A DNA stretch of 51,914 nucleotides from Paracoccus rhizosphaerae (lineage in GTDB: Bacteria; Pseudomonadota; Alphaproteobacteria; Rhodobacterales; Rhodobacteraceae): the NCBI RefSeq assembly GCF_026162645.1, contig NZ_JAOTBE010000023.1:1-51914 (forward strand). Direction: 5' to 3'. Positions within the stretch are counted from its first letter, which is position 1. Every line of letters starts with the position of its first letter. This document shows, in pieces, positions 42,632 through 51,765 of the stretch. The notes beneath the pieces were generated by a model. That model was not told the DNA's origin and did no database searches. It worked only from the letters and a program-made list of their open reading frames with translations. Both the position numbers and the translations under genes were made by a program.

Positions 42632-43477
42632 TCAGCCCACCACGGGAAGTTGTGTCAGGATGCCGATCAGCATGGTCGCCAGAACCGCGCCGGTCACTGC
42701 GTCAAACCGGTCCATGAAGCCGCCGTGGCCGGGGATCAGGTTCGAACTGTCCTTGACCCCTGCCCGCCGCTTCAGCCAGCTTTCCGCGATGTCGCCCATC
42801 TGGCCCGCGAAGCAGACCAGTGGCGAGACCCAGACCAGCGCGATGTCGCCGTGATTGGTCAGCGAGAGAAGCGCACCGAAGAGACAGGTCCCGATCCATC
42901 CGGCGACCGTGCCGGACCACGTCTTTTTCGGGCTGAGCTTCGGCCAGAACTTGGGGCCGCCTAGAATGCGGCCGAAGAAATAGCCGGCCGTGTCCGAGAT
43001 GATGATGACCCCCATCAACCACAGAACGAAGCTGAGGCCATAGGTCTCGCGGAAACCGACGAGGCCATAGGCAACCAGCAGGATCGCGGTCCCGAAGATC
43101 GCATAGGTACCGCGGTCACGCGCGGCGGCGCCAGGCAGGCCCAGCAGGATCGGCAGCAGCAGCGCCGTCCAGGCCAAGGGGTGAAACTCGGTCAGTGCCA
43201 GGGCCTGCGATACGCCGGCGATCGACGCCAGCGCGATGGGACGGCTGCGTCCGAACAGGGTGACATGGCGCGCCGGATGTTTCCACCCGGTCATCGCCGC
43301 CAGTTCCCAGAAGGTGATGGCCGAGATGACGGCCATCCCCAGCCGCAGCCAGATGCCTTGCGCCACCGCCAGCAGCACGCCGATCGCCAGAAGAACCAGC
43401 GTCGAGGCGACGCGGCGCGACAGGTCCGCCCATCGGCCGGACGGCGGCGGTGGCGCTTTGCCGGTCGCGCCCGTCAT
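42632..43477 (-). CDS. cdsA: Phosphatidate cytidylyltransferase
   Basis: An integral membrane enzyme of 281 residues that makes CDP-diacylglycerol for phospholipid synthesis. Multiple hydrophobic segments are followed by the C-terminal CdsA signature (MGDIAESWLKRRAGVKDSSN, then GHGGFMDRFDA), with ISPKK-like text earlier as LSPKKTWSGTVAGWIG. ATG 43477 overlaps the uppS stop by four bases. A longer frame to 44119 runs through uppS and is not real. Confidence 0.93.
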   Translation of the reverse strand: MTGATGKAPPPPSGRWADLSRRVASTLVLLAIGVLLAVAQGIWLRLGMAVISAITFWELAAMTGWKHPARHVTLFGRSRPIALASIAGVSQALALTEFHPLAWTALLLPILLGLPGAAARDRGTYAIFGTAILLVAYGLVGFRETYGLSFVLWLMGVIIISDTAGYFFGRILGGPKFWPKLSPKKTWSGTVAGWIGTCLFGALLSLTNHGDIALVWVSPLVCFAGQMGDIAESWLKRRAGVKDSSNLIPGHGGFMDRFDAVTGAVLATMLIGILTQLPVVG

Positions 43478-44214
43478 GCGCCTCCGAAGCGCCGGTCGCG
43501 CAGGCCGAAGCGGTCCAGAATGCGGGACAGGTGTTCGGGCGTGAAGTCTGGCCAGAGCGTCGGCGTGAATTCGTATTCCGCATAGGCCGCCTGCCAGGGC
43601 AGGAAGTTCGAGGTCCGCGTCTCGCCCGAGGTGCGGATCACGAGGTCCGGGTCCGGATGGCCCGCGGTGTCGAGACAAGCCTCGAGATCGGCCTGCGTCG
43701 CCTCGGTGACATCGCCCTGGGCAATCCGCGCCGCCAGACGGTTCGACGCCCGCAGCAACTCGTCCCGGCCGCCATAGTTGATCGCCACGGTCAGGTTCAG
43801 CCGCGTGTTGCCCGCCGTCCGCGCCTCGATCGAGGCCATCAGGTCCTGCAGCTTGCGGTCCAGCCGGTCGCGCCCGCCGATGAAGCGCAGGCGCACGCCT
43901 TCGGCCGCCATACCCTGAGCCTCGTGCTGGATATAGCGGCGGAAGATTTTCATCAGACCCAGGACTTCCTCGGTCGACCGCTTCCAGTTCTCGGTCGAGA
44001 AGGCATAGATCGTCAGCCAATCCACGCCCAGATCCGGACAGGCGCGGGCGATCTGCTTCACGCGCTCGGCGCCGCGGCGATGGCCGACAAGGCGCGGCCA
44101 GCCGCGCTCGGTCGCCCAACGGCCGTTTCCGTCCATGATGATGGCGACGTGGCGCGGCCGTGCGCCCGCCGCGCCGCCCGCCATCTTGCCCCCTACGTCC
44201 TGCGCCAGTTCCAT
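43474..44214 (-). CDS. uppS: Undecaprenyl diphosphate synthase
   Basis: A cis-prenyltransferase of 246 residues that makes the C55 carrier for peptidoglycan and O-antigen. Signature blocks are HVAIIMDGNGRWATERG (catalytic Asp), GVDWLTIYAFSTENWKRS, NLTVAINYGGRDELL and the C-terminal DLVIRTSGETRTSNFLPWQ. ATG 44214 is eight bases after the frr stop. It is part of the tight pyrH-skp block. Confidence 0.95.
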   Translation of the reverse strand: MELAQDVGGKMAGGAAGARPRHVAIIMDGNGRWATERGWPRLVGHRRGAERVKQIARACPDLGVDWLTIYAFSTENWKRSTEEVLGLMKIFRRYIQHEAQGMAAEGVRLRFIGGRDRLDRKLQDLMASIEARTAGNTRLNLTVAINYGGRDELLRASNRLAARIAQGDVTEATQADLEACLDTAGHPDPDLVIRTSGETRTSNFLPWQAAYAEYEFTPTLWPDFTPEHLSRILDRFGLRDRRFGGA

Positions 44215-44221
44215 GATGGTG

Positions 44222-44785
44222 TCAGACCTGCATGATTTCGGCCTGCTTGGCCGTCAGCGCCTCGTCGACCGACGCGATCATCCGGTCGGTCAGGGACTGG
44301 ATCTCGGTTTCCCAGAACTTCTGGTCATCCTCCGGCATGCCGTTCGACTTGCCCTTCTTGACCTGGTCCATGCCGTCGCGGCGCACGTTCCGGATCGAGA
44401 CACGGGCGCTTTCAGCATATTGCGCCGCGACCTTGGTCAGCTCACGGCGACGCTCCTCGTTCAGTTCGGGGATCGGCAGCATGATGATGGTGCCGTTCAA
44501 CTGCGGGTTGATGCCCAGGCCGCTTTCCCGCAGGGCCTTCTCGACCTTGCCGACCATGGCCTTGTCCCAGACGTTGATCGTCACCATCCGCGGTTCGGGC
44601 ACGTTGACGGTGCCCAGCTGGTTGACGGGCGTCATCTGGCCATAGGCCTCGACCTGCACAGGCTCGATCATCGAGGCCGAGGCGCGGCCCGTGCGCAGGC
44701 TTGCGAATTCCGAGCGCAGGCTTTCCATGGCGCCCTTCATGCGCCGTTCCAGATCGTCGATATCGATTTCGATGTCCTCAGCCAT
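44222..44785 (-). CDS. frr: Ribosome recycling factor
   Basis: A tRNA-shaped protein of 187 residues that splits post-termination ribosomes with EF-G. It matches RRF throughout: [60 protein letters not shown] and TEERR-like [17 protein letters not shown] 44785 (MAEDIEIDI) fits the family length of about 185. It is separated from pyrH by 141 bases. Confidence 0.96.
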   Translation of the reverse strand: MAEDIEIDIDDLERRMKGAMESLRSEFASLRTGRASASMIEPVQVEAYGQMTPVNQLGTVNVPEPRMVTINVWDKAMVGKVEKALRESGLGINPQLNGTIIMLPIPELNEERRRELTKVAAQYAESARVSIRNVRRDGMDQVKKGKSNGMPEDDQKFWETEIQSLTDRMIASVDEALTAKQAEIMQV

Positions 44786-44926
44786 GTCGGACTGCCTCTG
44801 CTTTGGATTTTCGTTGCTTGTAACCACTATGTCGCAGGTTGGCAAAGCCTTTGCCCAAGGCTTGCCGCCTGTCGACACAACCCACGGGACCAGTGGCCGA
44901 TCACCGCGAGTTCCACGGGGAGAACG

Positions 44927-45652
44927 TCAGTTGTGGACGCGGGTATAGGTCCCCCGACCTTCCAGGATGGTGCGGAAGCCACCCAGCTGGTCCAGCGAGA
45001 AGACAATGATCGGCAGCTTGTTGTCGCGCGCCAGGGCAATGGCCGAGGCGTCCATGACGCCCAGGTGCTTCTGCAGCACCTCGTCATAGCTGACGTCACC
45101 ATAGCGCTTGGCGTCGGCGAACTTGACCGGGTCCTTGTCATAGACGCCGTCGACCTTGGTGCCCTTGAAGATCGCCTCGCAGTTCATCTCGGACGCGCGC
45201 AGCGTCGCCGCCGTGTCGGTCGTGAAATAGGGGTTGCCGGTGCCGGCGGCGAAGATCACGATCCGCTTCTTTTCCAGGTGCCGGATGGCGCGGCGGCGGA
45301 TGTAGGGCTCGCAGACCTCGTCCATGCGGATGGCGCTGATGACGCGGCAGTGCAGGCCCTTTGCTTCAAGCGCGGACTGCATCGCCAGCGCGTTCATCAC
45401 GGTGGCCAGCATGCCCATGTAATCTGCAGTGGTCCGCTCCATCCCTTGGGCGCTGCCCTGCAGGCCACGGAAGATGTTGCCGCCGCCGATCACCATGCAG
45501 ACCTCTACACCCATGGCCTGGACAGCCTCGACCTCGTTGGCGATGCGGGACACGGTGGGCGGGTGCAGGCCATAGCCCTGGTCGCCCATCAGCGCCTCGC
45601 CCGAGATCTTCAGCATCACGCGGCCATACTGCCTGGGGGTCTCGGTGGTCAT
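44927..45652 (-). CDS. pyrH: UMP kinase
   Basis: A protein of 241 residues of the amino acid kinase fold that phosphorylates UMP to UDP. Visible blocks are [71 protein letters not shown] and [18 protein letters not shown] 45652 has AGGAG nine bases upstream. It is the first gene of the minus-strand block, divergent from miaA. Product UDP feeds nucleotide sugars for the envelope. Confidence 0.95.
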   Translation of the reverse strand: MTTETPRQYGRVMLKISGEALMGDQGYGLHPPTVSRIANEVEAVQAMGVEVCMVIGGGNIFRGLQGSAQGMERTTADYMGMLATVMNALAMQSALEAKGLHCRVISAIRMDEVCEPYIRRRAIRHLEKKRIVIFAAGTGNPYFTTDTAATLRASEMNCEAIFKGTKVDGVYDKDPVKFADAKRYGDVSYDEVLQKHLGVMDASAIALARDNKLPIIVFSLDQLGGFRTILEGRGTYTRVHN

Positions 45653-45733
45653 CGGGGGGCTCCTGTCGCCGGTCGCTTTCATCGGGGCGGTAAATGTCGC
45701 AAAAGGGCCGCAGGTTCAACTGCCGGATGGCCG

Positions 45734-46642
45734 ATGCGCGACCCAGACCTGACACAGATCGATCCCTCGCGCCACCTGCTGATCGCCGGGCCGACGGCCA
45801 GCGGCAAATCGGCGCTGGCGTTGGCCGTCGCGCGGGCGCAAGGCGGTTTGGTGGTCAATGCCGACGCGCTTCAGGTCTGGTCGTGCTGGCGGGTTCTGAC
45901 CGCCCGCCCCACCACGGCGGACGAGGCCATGGCGCCGCACGCGCTTTACGGCCACGTCGCGCCAGGGCGTTCCTACTCGGTGGGCGACTGGCTGCGAGAG
46001 GTGCAGGAACTGACGGGCCGGCGGCTGATCGTCGTCGGGGGCACTGGCCTTTACCTGACGGCGCTGACGCGGGGGCTGGCGCGGATCCCGCCCACGCCGC
46101 CGGACCTTCGCGCCGCAGCAGACGCGCGGCTGAGGCAGGAGGGGGGTCTGGAAGGCATGGTGCGGGACCTCGACGACGCGACTCGCGCGCGGATCGACCT
46201 GCAGAACCCCGCCCGCGTCCAGCGCGCATGGGAGGTGCTGCAGGCGACCGGCCGCGGCATTGCCGATTGGCAGGCCGAGACCCCGCCCCCCCTGATGGCG
46301 CCGGACGATTGCCAGCGGGTGCTGATCACCACTGACCGCGACTGGCTGGCGGACCGGATCGCGATGCGATTTCGCGCGATGCTGGATTGGGGCGCGCTGG
46401 ACGAGGTGCGGGCCATGCTGCCCGTCTGGGACCCGCAGGCGCAATGGGCCAAGGCCATCGGCGCGCCGGAACTGGTCGAGCATCTCCAGGGGCGGCTGAC
46501 CCTGCCCGAGGCGACCGAACGTGCGATCATTTCATCACGTCAATACGCCAAGTCGCAGAGGATCTGGTTCCGGGGCCGGATGAAGGACTGGCATCTGTGG
46601 CGCGCCGGCAACGCCGGCGTGCATCCACTGCCCGAATCATGA
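45734..46642 (+). CDS. miaA: tRNA dimethylallyltransferase
   Basis: A protein of 302 residues that adds the isopentenyl group to A37 of tRNAs reading UNN codons. The P-loop is GPTASGKSALALAVA, followed by NADALQVWSCWRVLTARPT, LIVVGGTGLYLTALTRGL and the C-terminal ISSRQYAKSQRIWFRGR. ATG 45734 is the only in-frame ATG shortly before the P-loop. A long upstream frame crosses pyrH and frr and is not real. Its substrate dimethylallyl-PP comes from the MEP pathway, of which dxr is nearby. Confidence 0.93.
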   Translation: MRDPDLTQIDPSRHLLIAGPTASGKSALALAVARAQGGLVVNADALQVWSCWRVLTARPTTADEAMAPHALYGHVAPGRSYSVGDWLREVQELTGRRLIVVGGTGLYLTALTRGLARIPPTPPDLRAAADARLRQEGGLEGMVRDLDDATRARIDLQNPARVQRAWEVLQATGRGIADWQAETPPPLMAPDDCQRVLITTDRDWLADRIAMRFRAMLDWGALDEVRAMLPVWDPQAQWAKAIGAPELVEHLQGRLTLPEATERAIISSRQYAKSQRIWFRGRMKDWHLWRAGNAGVHPLPES

Positions 46643-46659
46643 AACCAAGCCGGCTGTCG

Positions 46660-46694
46660 TTGAGTTTCTCTGCAGATAGGCGATAATTCGCCTA
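46660..46694 (+). promoter_or_regulatory. Promoter with palindrome over the -10 box, AraC-family gene
   Basis: TTGAGT (46660-46665), 16 bases, GATAAT (46682-46687). The perfect inverted repeat TAGGCGA-TAAT-TCGCCTA (46677-46694) covers the -10 box and the likely start. It is 27 bases before ATG 46721, which suggests autoregulation or control by another repressor. Confidence 0.5.
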
Positions 46695-46720
46695 CGGACT
46701 TTGCAGATCGGACGCAGCAG

Positions 46721-47755
46721 ATGTCGCTTTGGGATCGCACTGGCTGGCAGGGAGGATTCCCGTTTTCGCCGACGCGGCTTCGGCCGCCGGATCGAAGCGC
46801 GTCAGTCCAAGGCGCGACCAATGGCGTGACGGCCGCCAGCGTTCCGGACGCCGGGGCACCGCCGCGTCCCTGGACGGCAAGCGACGCACCGCTCGGCCGG
46901 ATTCGAATGCCGGAAGCGCTGACCGTGCGGACGACACCTGCGTCCCGCAGGATCACGCCACGTCGCGCCGGCCTGAGGCTGGTTCCCCTTCCCGCCTTCG
47001 GCTGGACCGGGACGGATCCACAGGCGCAGCCGCGGACGCGCACTGAACACACGCTGATCTGGGTCACGGAAGGCCGGATGCTTCTGCGGTTTCCGCGACA
47101 ATCGGTGGTGCTGGGGCCCGGCGACGTGCGCTATATCCCCGCCGGTACGGCCTTCGCGGCGCGGACCGATTTGGGGACCGACGGTTATGTGCTGACGCTC
47201 TCTCCAAGTCTGACAATTCAAGTTGATCCGCCGATGCCGGCTGCCGCATTCTCCGGCAGCATCGGGCATGCAAGCGACGCGATGCTGGTAAACCTGCGCG
47301 AGCTGGCCGAGGAGGCCGCGCGCGCACCGGAAGGAAAGGCCCTGACCTGCCAGTTGAGCCTGCTGTCGCTTCGCCTGTCGCGCCTTGATCCTGAACAGGA
47401 TCACCATTCAAGCGGGCACGCGCCGGTTCCGGACCGTCCTCTGGTCGACCGCTTCCTGGCGCTGGCCGCAACCGAGTTGGGGGACGGCCGCACGCTGGCG
47501 GACATGGCCCAGGACCTAGGCACCACGCTGACGCACCTGGATCGCGCCTGCGCCGAGACGCGCAGCCAGCGTGCCATCGACGTCCTGAACGACCTGAGGC
47601 TGGAGCGTGCGGCCGAGCTTCTGTGCCATACCGACCGGCCGATGGCACGGCTGGCGCTGGATCTGGGATATGTCAGCCACGCCCACTTCACCCGCGCCTT
47701 CGTGGCCGCGACCGGCCGGACGCCGGAGGCCTATCGCAGCCAGATGAGAGAGTGA
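46721..47755 (+). CDS. AraC-family transcriptional regulator
   Basis: A protein of 344 residues. The C-terminal AraC domain has two helix-turn-helix motifs (ATELGDGRTLADMAQDLGTTLTHLDRACAE and PMARLALDLGYVSHAHFTRAFVAATGRTPEAYR). The middle is a cupin-like sensor domain (HTLIWVTEGRMLLRF, VLGPGDVRYIPAGTAFA). The first 62 residues are Pro/Arg-rich and show no domain. A start at ATG 46907 would remove them, but the promoter at 46660-46687 supports 46721. Its ligand and targets are unknown. Confidence 0.83.
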   Translation: MSLWDRTGWQGGFPFSPTRLRPPDRSASVQGATNGVTAASVPDAGAPPRPWTASDAPLGRIRMPEALTVRTTPASRRITPRRAGLRLVPLPAFGWTGTDPQAQPRTRTEHTLIWVTEGRMLLRFPRQSVVLGPGDVRYIPAGTAFAARTDLGTDGYVLTLSPSLTIQVDPPMPAAAFSGSIGHASDAMLVNLRELAEEAARAPEGKALTCQLSLLSLRLSRLDPEQDHHSSGHAPVPDRPLVDRFLALAATELGDGRTLADMAQDLGTTLTHLDRACAETRSQRAIDVLNDLRLERAAELLCHTDRPMARLALDLGYVSHAHFTRAFVAATGRTPEAYRSQMRE

Positions 47756-47854
47756 CGGGCGCCCTGCCCAGACATCGCGCCCATCCTGAGCGGGGGCCTG
47801 CCGTGCATACTTCAGGGGCGCGGAAGGGGCCGACGCTTGGTCGATCAGGCCCAG

Positions 47855-48616
47855 TCAGAGATCCCGCTCGTCCTCACCTCGCTCCACGTCGCGCCCCCTG
47901 AAGCCCGTCGCAACCACGAACTTCTCGGACGAATCGCTGCGGCTGGCCGGCGGTTTGACGTTCGAGACCTTGGTGAAGTTGCGCTTGAGCATCGCCTGCA
48001 TTTCGGTCTCGGCGCCGCCTGCAAGGACCTTGGCCACGAAGGTGCCGCCGGGCTCCAGCACGTCGAAGGCCAGTTGCGCCGCCGCTTCGACCAAGGCGAC
48101 GATGCGAATGTGGTCGGTGCCCTTGTGACCAGACGACGCCGCCGCCATGTCGGACATGACAACATCGGCGGGGCCGCCCAGCCATCCCTTGACCTTGTCG
48201 TCGGCGCCCTCGGACAAGAAGTCCAGCACGTGTATCTCGGCCCCTGCGATCGGGTCGACCTCTTGCAGGTCAAGCCCCAGGACGCGGCCGATCTTCTTGC
48301 CGGATTTCTCGCCCAAGGCGTTCACGCGGGCCACGGCCACCTGGCACCAGCCGCCGGGGGCGCAACCCAGGTCGACCACGCGCGCACCGGGAACAAGGAA
48401 ACGATACTTGTCGTCCAGCTCGATGATCTTGTAGGCCGCGCGACCGCGATAGCCCTCTCGCTTGGCGCGCGAGACATAAGGATCGTTCAGCTGCCGCTCC
48501 AGCCAGAGCTTCGAGGACATCTTGCGGCCCTTGGCGGTCTTCACCCGCACCTTCAGGTCGCGCGTGCCGCGGCCGCTGGTCTTGCCCGTCCGGCTGGTCG
48601 GTTGCTTCGTCATCAT
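47855..48616 (-). CDS. rlmE: 23S rRNA (uridine2552-2'-O)-methyltransferase RlmE
   Basis: An SAM-dependent FtsJ-family enzyme of 253 residues. The Lys-Asp-Lys-Glu tetrad is visible: Lys in [14 protein letters not shown], Asp in [14 protein letters not shown], Lys in FVAKVLAGG and Glu in [15 protein letters not shown] binding is at [15 protein letters not shown]. The N-terminus is extended by about 30 basic residues. ATG 48616 overlaps the Ppx/GppA stop by four bases (ATGA), so the two are coupled. It is important for 50S assembly. Confidence 0.93.
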   Translation of the reverse strand: MMTKQPTSRTGKTSGRGTRDLKVRVKTAKGRKMSSKLWLERQLNDPYVSRAKREGYRGRAAYKIIELDDKYRFLVPGARVVDLGCAPGGWCQVAVARVNALGEKSGKKIGRVLGLDLQEVDPIAGAEIHVLDFLSEGADDKVKGWLGGPADVVMSDMAAASSGHKGTDHIRIVALVEAAAQLAFDVLEPGGTFVAKVLAGGAETEMQAMLKRNFTKVSNVKPPASRSDSSEKFVVATGFRGRDVERGEDERDL

Positions 48617-49734
48617 GCCACTCCGTTCAGTCCGTCAGGCGTCAGCACCCCATCGCGCACCATTTGGGCATAAAGCAACCCCTCGCGCAGGCCGCGGTCC
48701 GCGACCGACAGCTTGTTGGTGGGCCAGACGCGCATCAGCGTCTGCAGGATGGCGGCGCCCGACATGATCAAGGCGTGCCGTTCGCGCCCGATGCGCGGAT
48801 CAGCACGGCGCCCGTCAGGTCCCAACTGCAGATAGCTGTGGATCACCCGGTCGATCTGGTCGCTGGTCATCTCAAGTCCGTCAACCTTGGTCCGGTCGTA
48901 TCGACGAAGACCCAGGAAGCTGGCCGCGACCGTGGTGACCGTCCCCGACGTCCCGATGATCTGGAACCCCCCGTCGGGCGAGCCGTCGGCATAGGGGGTG
49001 AAGTTCGCCAGCGCCTCCTCGAAGAACCACGACATCAGCGCGAACCGGCCCTGGTCATCCTCGACATCGGCGAACTGGTCGCGCAGGGTCGCCACGCCTA
49101 GAGGGACGCTGATCCAGTCGACGACCCGCGCCCCGCCGGGCTGCGGGTTTCCGAACCCGTCAGACAAGCGCATGATCGCGCGCGGGCGTTCCTTGGGCTC
49201 CACGTCCTCGAGGTCGATCCAGACAAGCTCGGTCGAGCCCCCGCCAATATCGACGACCATCAGCGTTTCCGTCTTGTGGCTGACCAGCGGCGCGCAGCTG
49301 ATGACGGCCAGCCGGGCCTCTTCCTCGGCTCCGATGATCTCGATCGGCAGGCCGGTCTCGCGGCGGATGCTGCGCAGAAAATCGCGGCTGTTCCTGGCGC
49401 GACGGCATGCCTCGGTCGCCACCAGGCGCATGTTACGCACCCGGTGCTGATCCAACTTGCGCCTGCAGACCTGCAGCGCATGCACGGTGCGCGCCATCGA
49501 ACTGCGGGACAGCCGCCCCGAAGCTTCCAGCCCCTGACCAAGCTGAACCGGCTTGGAGAAGCTGTCGATGACCTGGAACTGACTGCCCGTCGGACGGGCA
49601 ATCAGCATCCGGCACGAATTTGTCCCGAGGTCGAGGGCAGCATAAAGCGGCCCTTCCTCGGGGTGTCGGGTGCCCGACGGCTCGACCGTAGATCTCGGGA
49701 ACGCGTCCGCACCCGCAGGACGCTTGGGCGCCAT
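48613..49734 (-). CDS. Ppx/GppA exopolyphosphatase family protein
   Basis: A protein of 373 residues of the actin/hsp70-fold phosphatases that hydrolyse polyphosphate or pppGpp. The first phosphate loop is [16 protein letters not shown], and the second is [32 protein letters not shown] and [15 protein letters not shown] follow. It lacks the extra C-terminal domains of E. coli Ppx (513 residues), as many alphaproteobacterial members do. ATG 49734 is chosen; the frame to 49794 adds no conserved text. Coupling to rlmE is a conserved alphaproteobacterial arrangement as far as I recall. Confidence 0.88.
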   Translation of the reverse strand: MAPKRPAGADAFPRSTVEPSGTRHPEEGPLYAALDLGTNSCRMLIARPTGSQFQVIDSFSKPVQLGQGLEASGRLSRSSMARTVHALQVCRRKLDQHRVRNMRLVATEACRRARNSRDFLRSIRRETGLPIEIIGAEEEARLAVISCAPLVSHKTETLMVVDIGGGSTELVWIDLEDVEPKERPRAIMRLSDGFGNPQPGGARVVDWISVPLGVATLRDQFADVEDDQGRFALMSWFFEEALANFTPYADGSPDGGFQIIGTSGTVTTVAASFLGLRRYDRTKVDGLEMTSDQIDRVIHSYLQLGPDGRRADPRIGRERHALIMSGAAILQTLMRVWPTNKLSVADRGLREGLLYAQMVRDGVLTPDGLNGVA

Positions 49735-49856
49735 GACACACGCCCTCCGATGACAAGTTGTAGTTAACGTAACGCGGCGGGGCGGACCGTTCAAGGGGCG
49801 GCAGGCCCCGCACGCGGGCGCTTGACGGGGCGCGGGGGGGCGGGCAAGCAGGCGGA

Positions 49857-51308
49857 ATGATCGACCTGCGTCCCGTGGCCCACCCGATTGGCAAGATCAT
49901 CGTCACATTGGGTGCGGCGATGCTGCTGCCCATGATGGTGGACCTGTGGCAAGAGGACCCGCACTGGATGGTCTTTCTGGAGTGCAGCGCGATCACCAGC
50001 GTCGCCGGCCTGCTGATCGTCTTCGCGGCACGTGGGGATTCCCGGTCGCTGAAGATCCAGCAGGCGTTCCTGCTGACCTCGGGCCTGTGGGCGGTGCTGC
50101 CGGTCTTCGGCGCCCTGCCCTTTATCCTCGGCGCGCCAGGTGCCAGCCCGGTCGACGCGTATTTCGAGGCGATGTCGGGTTTCACGACCACCGGGACGAC
50201 GGCGTTCCCCTCGCTGGACGACTTGCCCATGGGCACGCATCTGTGGCGGGCGCTGCTGCAATGGATGGGGGGCCTTGGGATTGTCGTGGTCGCGATGGTC
50301 TTCCTGCCCGTCATGAAGGTCGGCGGCATGCAGTTCTTTCGCTCGGAGGGCTTTGACACGCTCGGCAAGGTGCTGCCCCGCGCGGGCCAGATCGCATCCG
50401 AGATGTCGACCGTTTATCTGCTGATGACGGTCGCCTGCGCAATAACATTCATGGTGCTGGGGATGTCCGGCTTCGACGCGGTCGTCCATGCGCTGACGAC
50501 CTGTTCGACCGGAGGGTTCTCGAACTATGACGCCAGCTTCGGGCGGTATCTGGGCGGGCCCGAATGGGCGGCCTCGGTCTTCATGGTCACGGCTTCGGTG
50601 CCCTTCATCCGGTTCGTGCAGGCGATGCGCGGCAATGTGGTGCCGTTGTGGCAGGACCGTCAGGTGCGCACATACCTGCGCTGGATCTTCTATGCCTGCG
50701 CGATCATCATCGTCTATCGACTGGTCTATCTTCAGGAAGACGCGCCCTTCGGAGAGATGGTGCGCGAGACCGTATTCAACACCATCTCCACCTTTTCAGG
50801 GACGGGCTTCGCCTCGACGGACATGACGGCGTGGGGGCACCTGCCGCTGGCGCTGCTGATCGTCGTCGGACTGATCGGCGGCTGTACCGGGTCGACGGGC
50901 TGCTCGGTCAAGATCTTCCGCTATCTGGTCCTGCTCGAGGCGGTGCGCGCGCAGATCCGCCGCATGCATTCCCCCCACCGCGTCTATCCCTTGCGCTATG
51001 AAGGCCAGCCGTTGGACAAGGACATCATCGATTCGGTGATGGCCTTCTTCACGCTCTTCATGCTGACCTTCGGCCTGCTGATCGTGGGGCTGGCGCTGAC
51101 AGGCCTTCATCCCCGCACCGCGCTGACGGCGGCCTGGACGGCCATCGCCAATATCGGCCCCGCCTGGGGTCCCGAGATCAGCAGCAACGGATCGATCGTG
51201 GCCTTTCCCGAAAGCGCCAAGTTGCTGATGATCCTGGGCATGTACCTGGGACGCCTTGAACTGGTGTCAGTTCTGGTCCTGCTGCTGCCTCGCTTCTGGC
51301 GGGCATAG
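49857..51308 (+). CDS. trkH: TrkH-family potassium uptake protein
   Basis: An inner membrane K+ channel subunit of 483 residues, the same length as E. coli TrkH. Four P-loop filters are visible: MSGFTTTGTT, LTTCSTGGFSNYD, STFSGTGFAS and IANIGPAWGPE, the last in the less strict form usual for repeat four. About ten membrane helices fit. It needs a TrkA-type gating partner, which is not in the window. The end (LLLPRFWRA) is complete, two bases before the likely start of the IS481 element. Confidence 0.93.
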   Translation: MIDLRPVAHPIGKIIVTLGAAMLLPMMVDLWQEDPHWMVFLECSAITSVAGLLIVFAARGDSRSLKIQQAFLLTSGLWAVLPVFGALPFILGAPGASPVDAYFEAMSGFTTTGTTAFPSLDDLPMGTHLWRALLQWMGGLGIVVVAMVFLPVMKVGGMQFFRSEGFDTLGKVLPRAGQIASEMSTVYLLMTVACAITFMVLGMSGFDAVVHALTTCSTGGFSNYDASFGRYLGGPEWAASVFMVTASVPFIRFVQAMRGNVVPLWQDRQVRTYLRWIFYACAIIIVYRLVYLQEDAPFGEMVRETVFNTISTFSGTGFASTDMTAWGHLPLALLIVVGLIGGCTGSTGCSVKIFRYLVLLEAVRAQIRRMHSPHRVYPLRYEGQPLDKDIIDSVMAFFTLFMLTFGLLIVGLALTGLHPRTALTAAWTAIANIGPAWGPEISSNGSIVAFPESAKLLMILGMYLGRLELVSVLVLLLPRFWRA

Positions 51309-51423
51309 CTGCTTGATCCCAGGGTTTGATGGTGCGATCCTTTTTCAGGAATGGAAGGAAGCATTATGGGCCAGGTTCGTCACGGGAGCGCCACGACCAC
51401 GCACGCCGTCAGAGCTGCAATAA

Positions 51424-51461
51424 TGAGGGCTGGCCCGCCATCGGTCCGAGGGTCGGCCCGA
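51424..51461 (+). repeat. Stem-loop insert 1
   Basis: TGA (51424-51426), stem GGGCTGGCCC (51427-51436), loop GCCATCGGTCCGA (51437-51449), stem GGGTCGGCCC (51450-51459), GA. All ten stem positions pair, with two G-T wobbles. It stands where related transposases would have only about two codons. AATGA occurs on both sides (51422-51426 and 51461-51465). Confidence 0.65.
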
Positions 51462-51726
51462 ATGATCGCAAGCTTCGCTCGCGACGCTGAGCCGGGAGCT
51501 GGGGATTAACCCCAAGACGGTTGCGAAGTGGCGCAAACGCCAGACGGTCGAGGATCTCAAGACGGGGCCGAAGGAGCCACGTTTGACGATCTTGACCGAG
51601 GCGGAGGAGGCGGCGATCGTTGCGTTCCGACGTCACACGCTGCTACCGCTTGACGACTGCCTCTACGCCTTGCAGCCCTCGATCCCACATCTGACACGCT
51701 CAGCGCTGCATCGTTGCCCTCAGCGG

Positions 51727-51765
51727 TGAGCCATTGCGGCGCCACCGGTTCAAGCCCAATGGCGA
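51727..51765 (+). repeat. Stem-loop insert 2
   Basis: TGA (51727-51729), stem GCCATTGCGGC (51730-51740), loop GCCACCGGTTCAA (51741-51753), stem GCCCAATGGC (51754-51763), GA. Ten pairs form with one bulged C. The loop matches that of insert 1 at 10 of 13 positions, while the stems differ in sequence but keep pairing. Confidence 0.65.

Noticed and set aside
44135..46642. An 835-codon open frame on the plus strand through frr and pyrH into miaA
   Set aside because: Only the last 302 codons match a family (MiaA). The upstream part is the complement of frr and pyrH and has the composition of a shadow frame.
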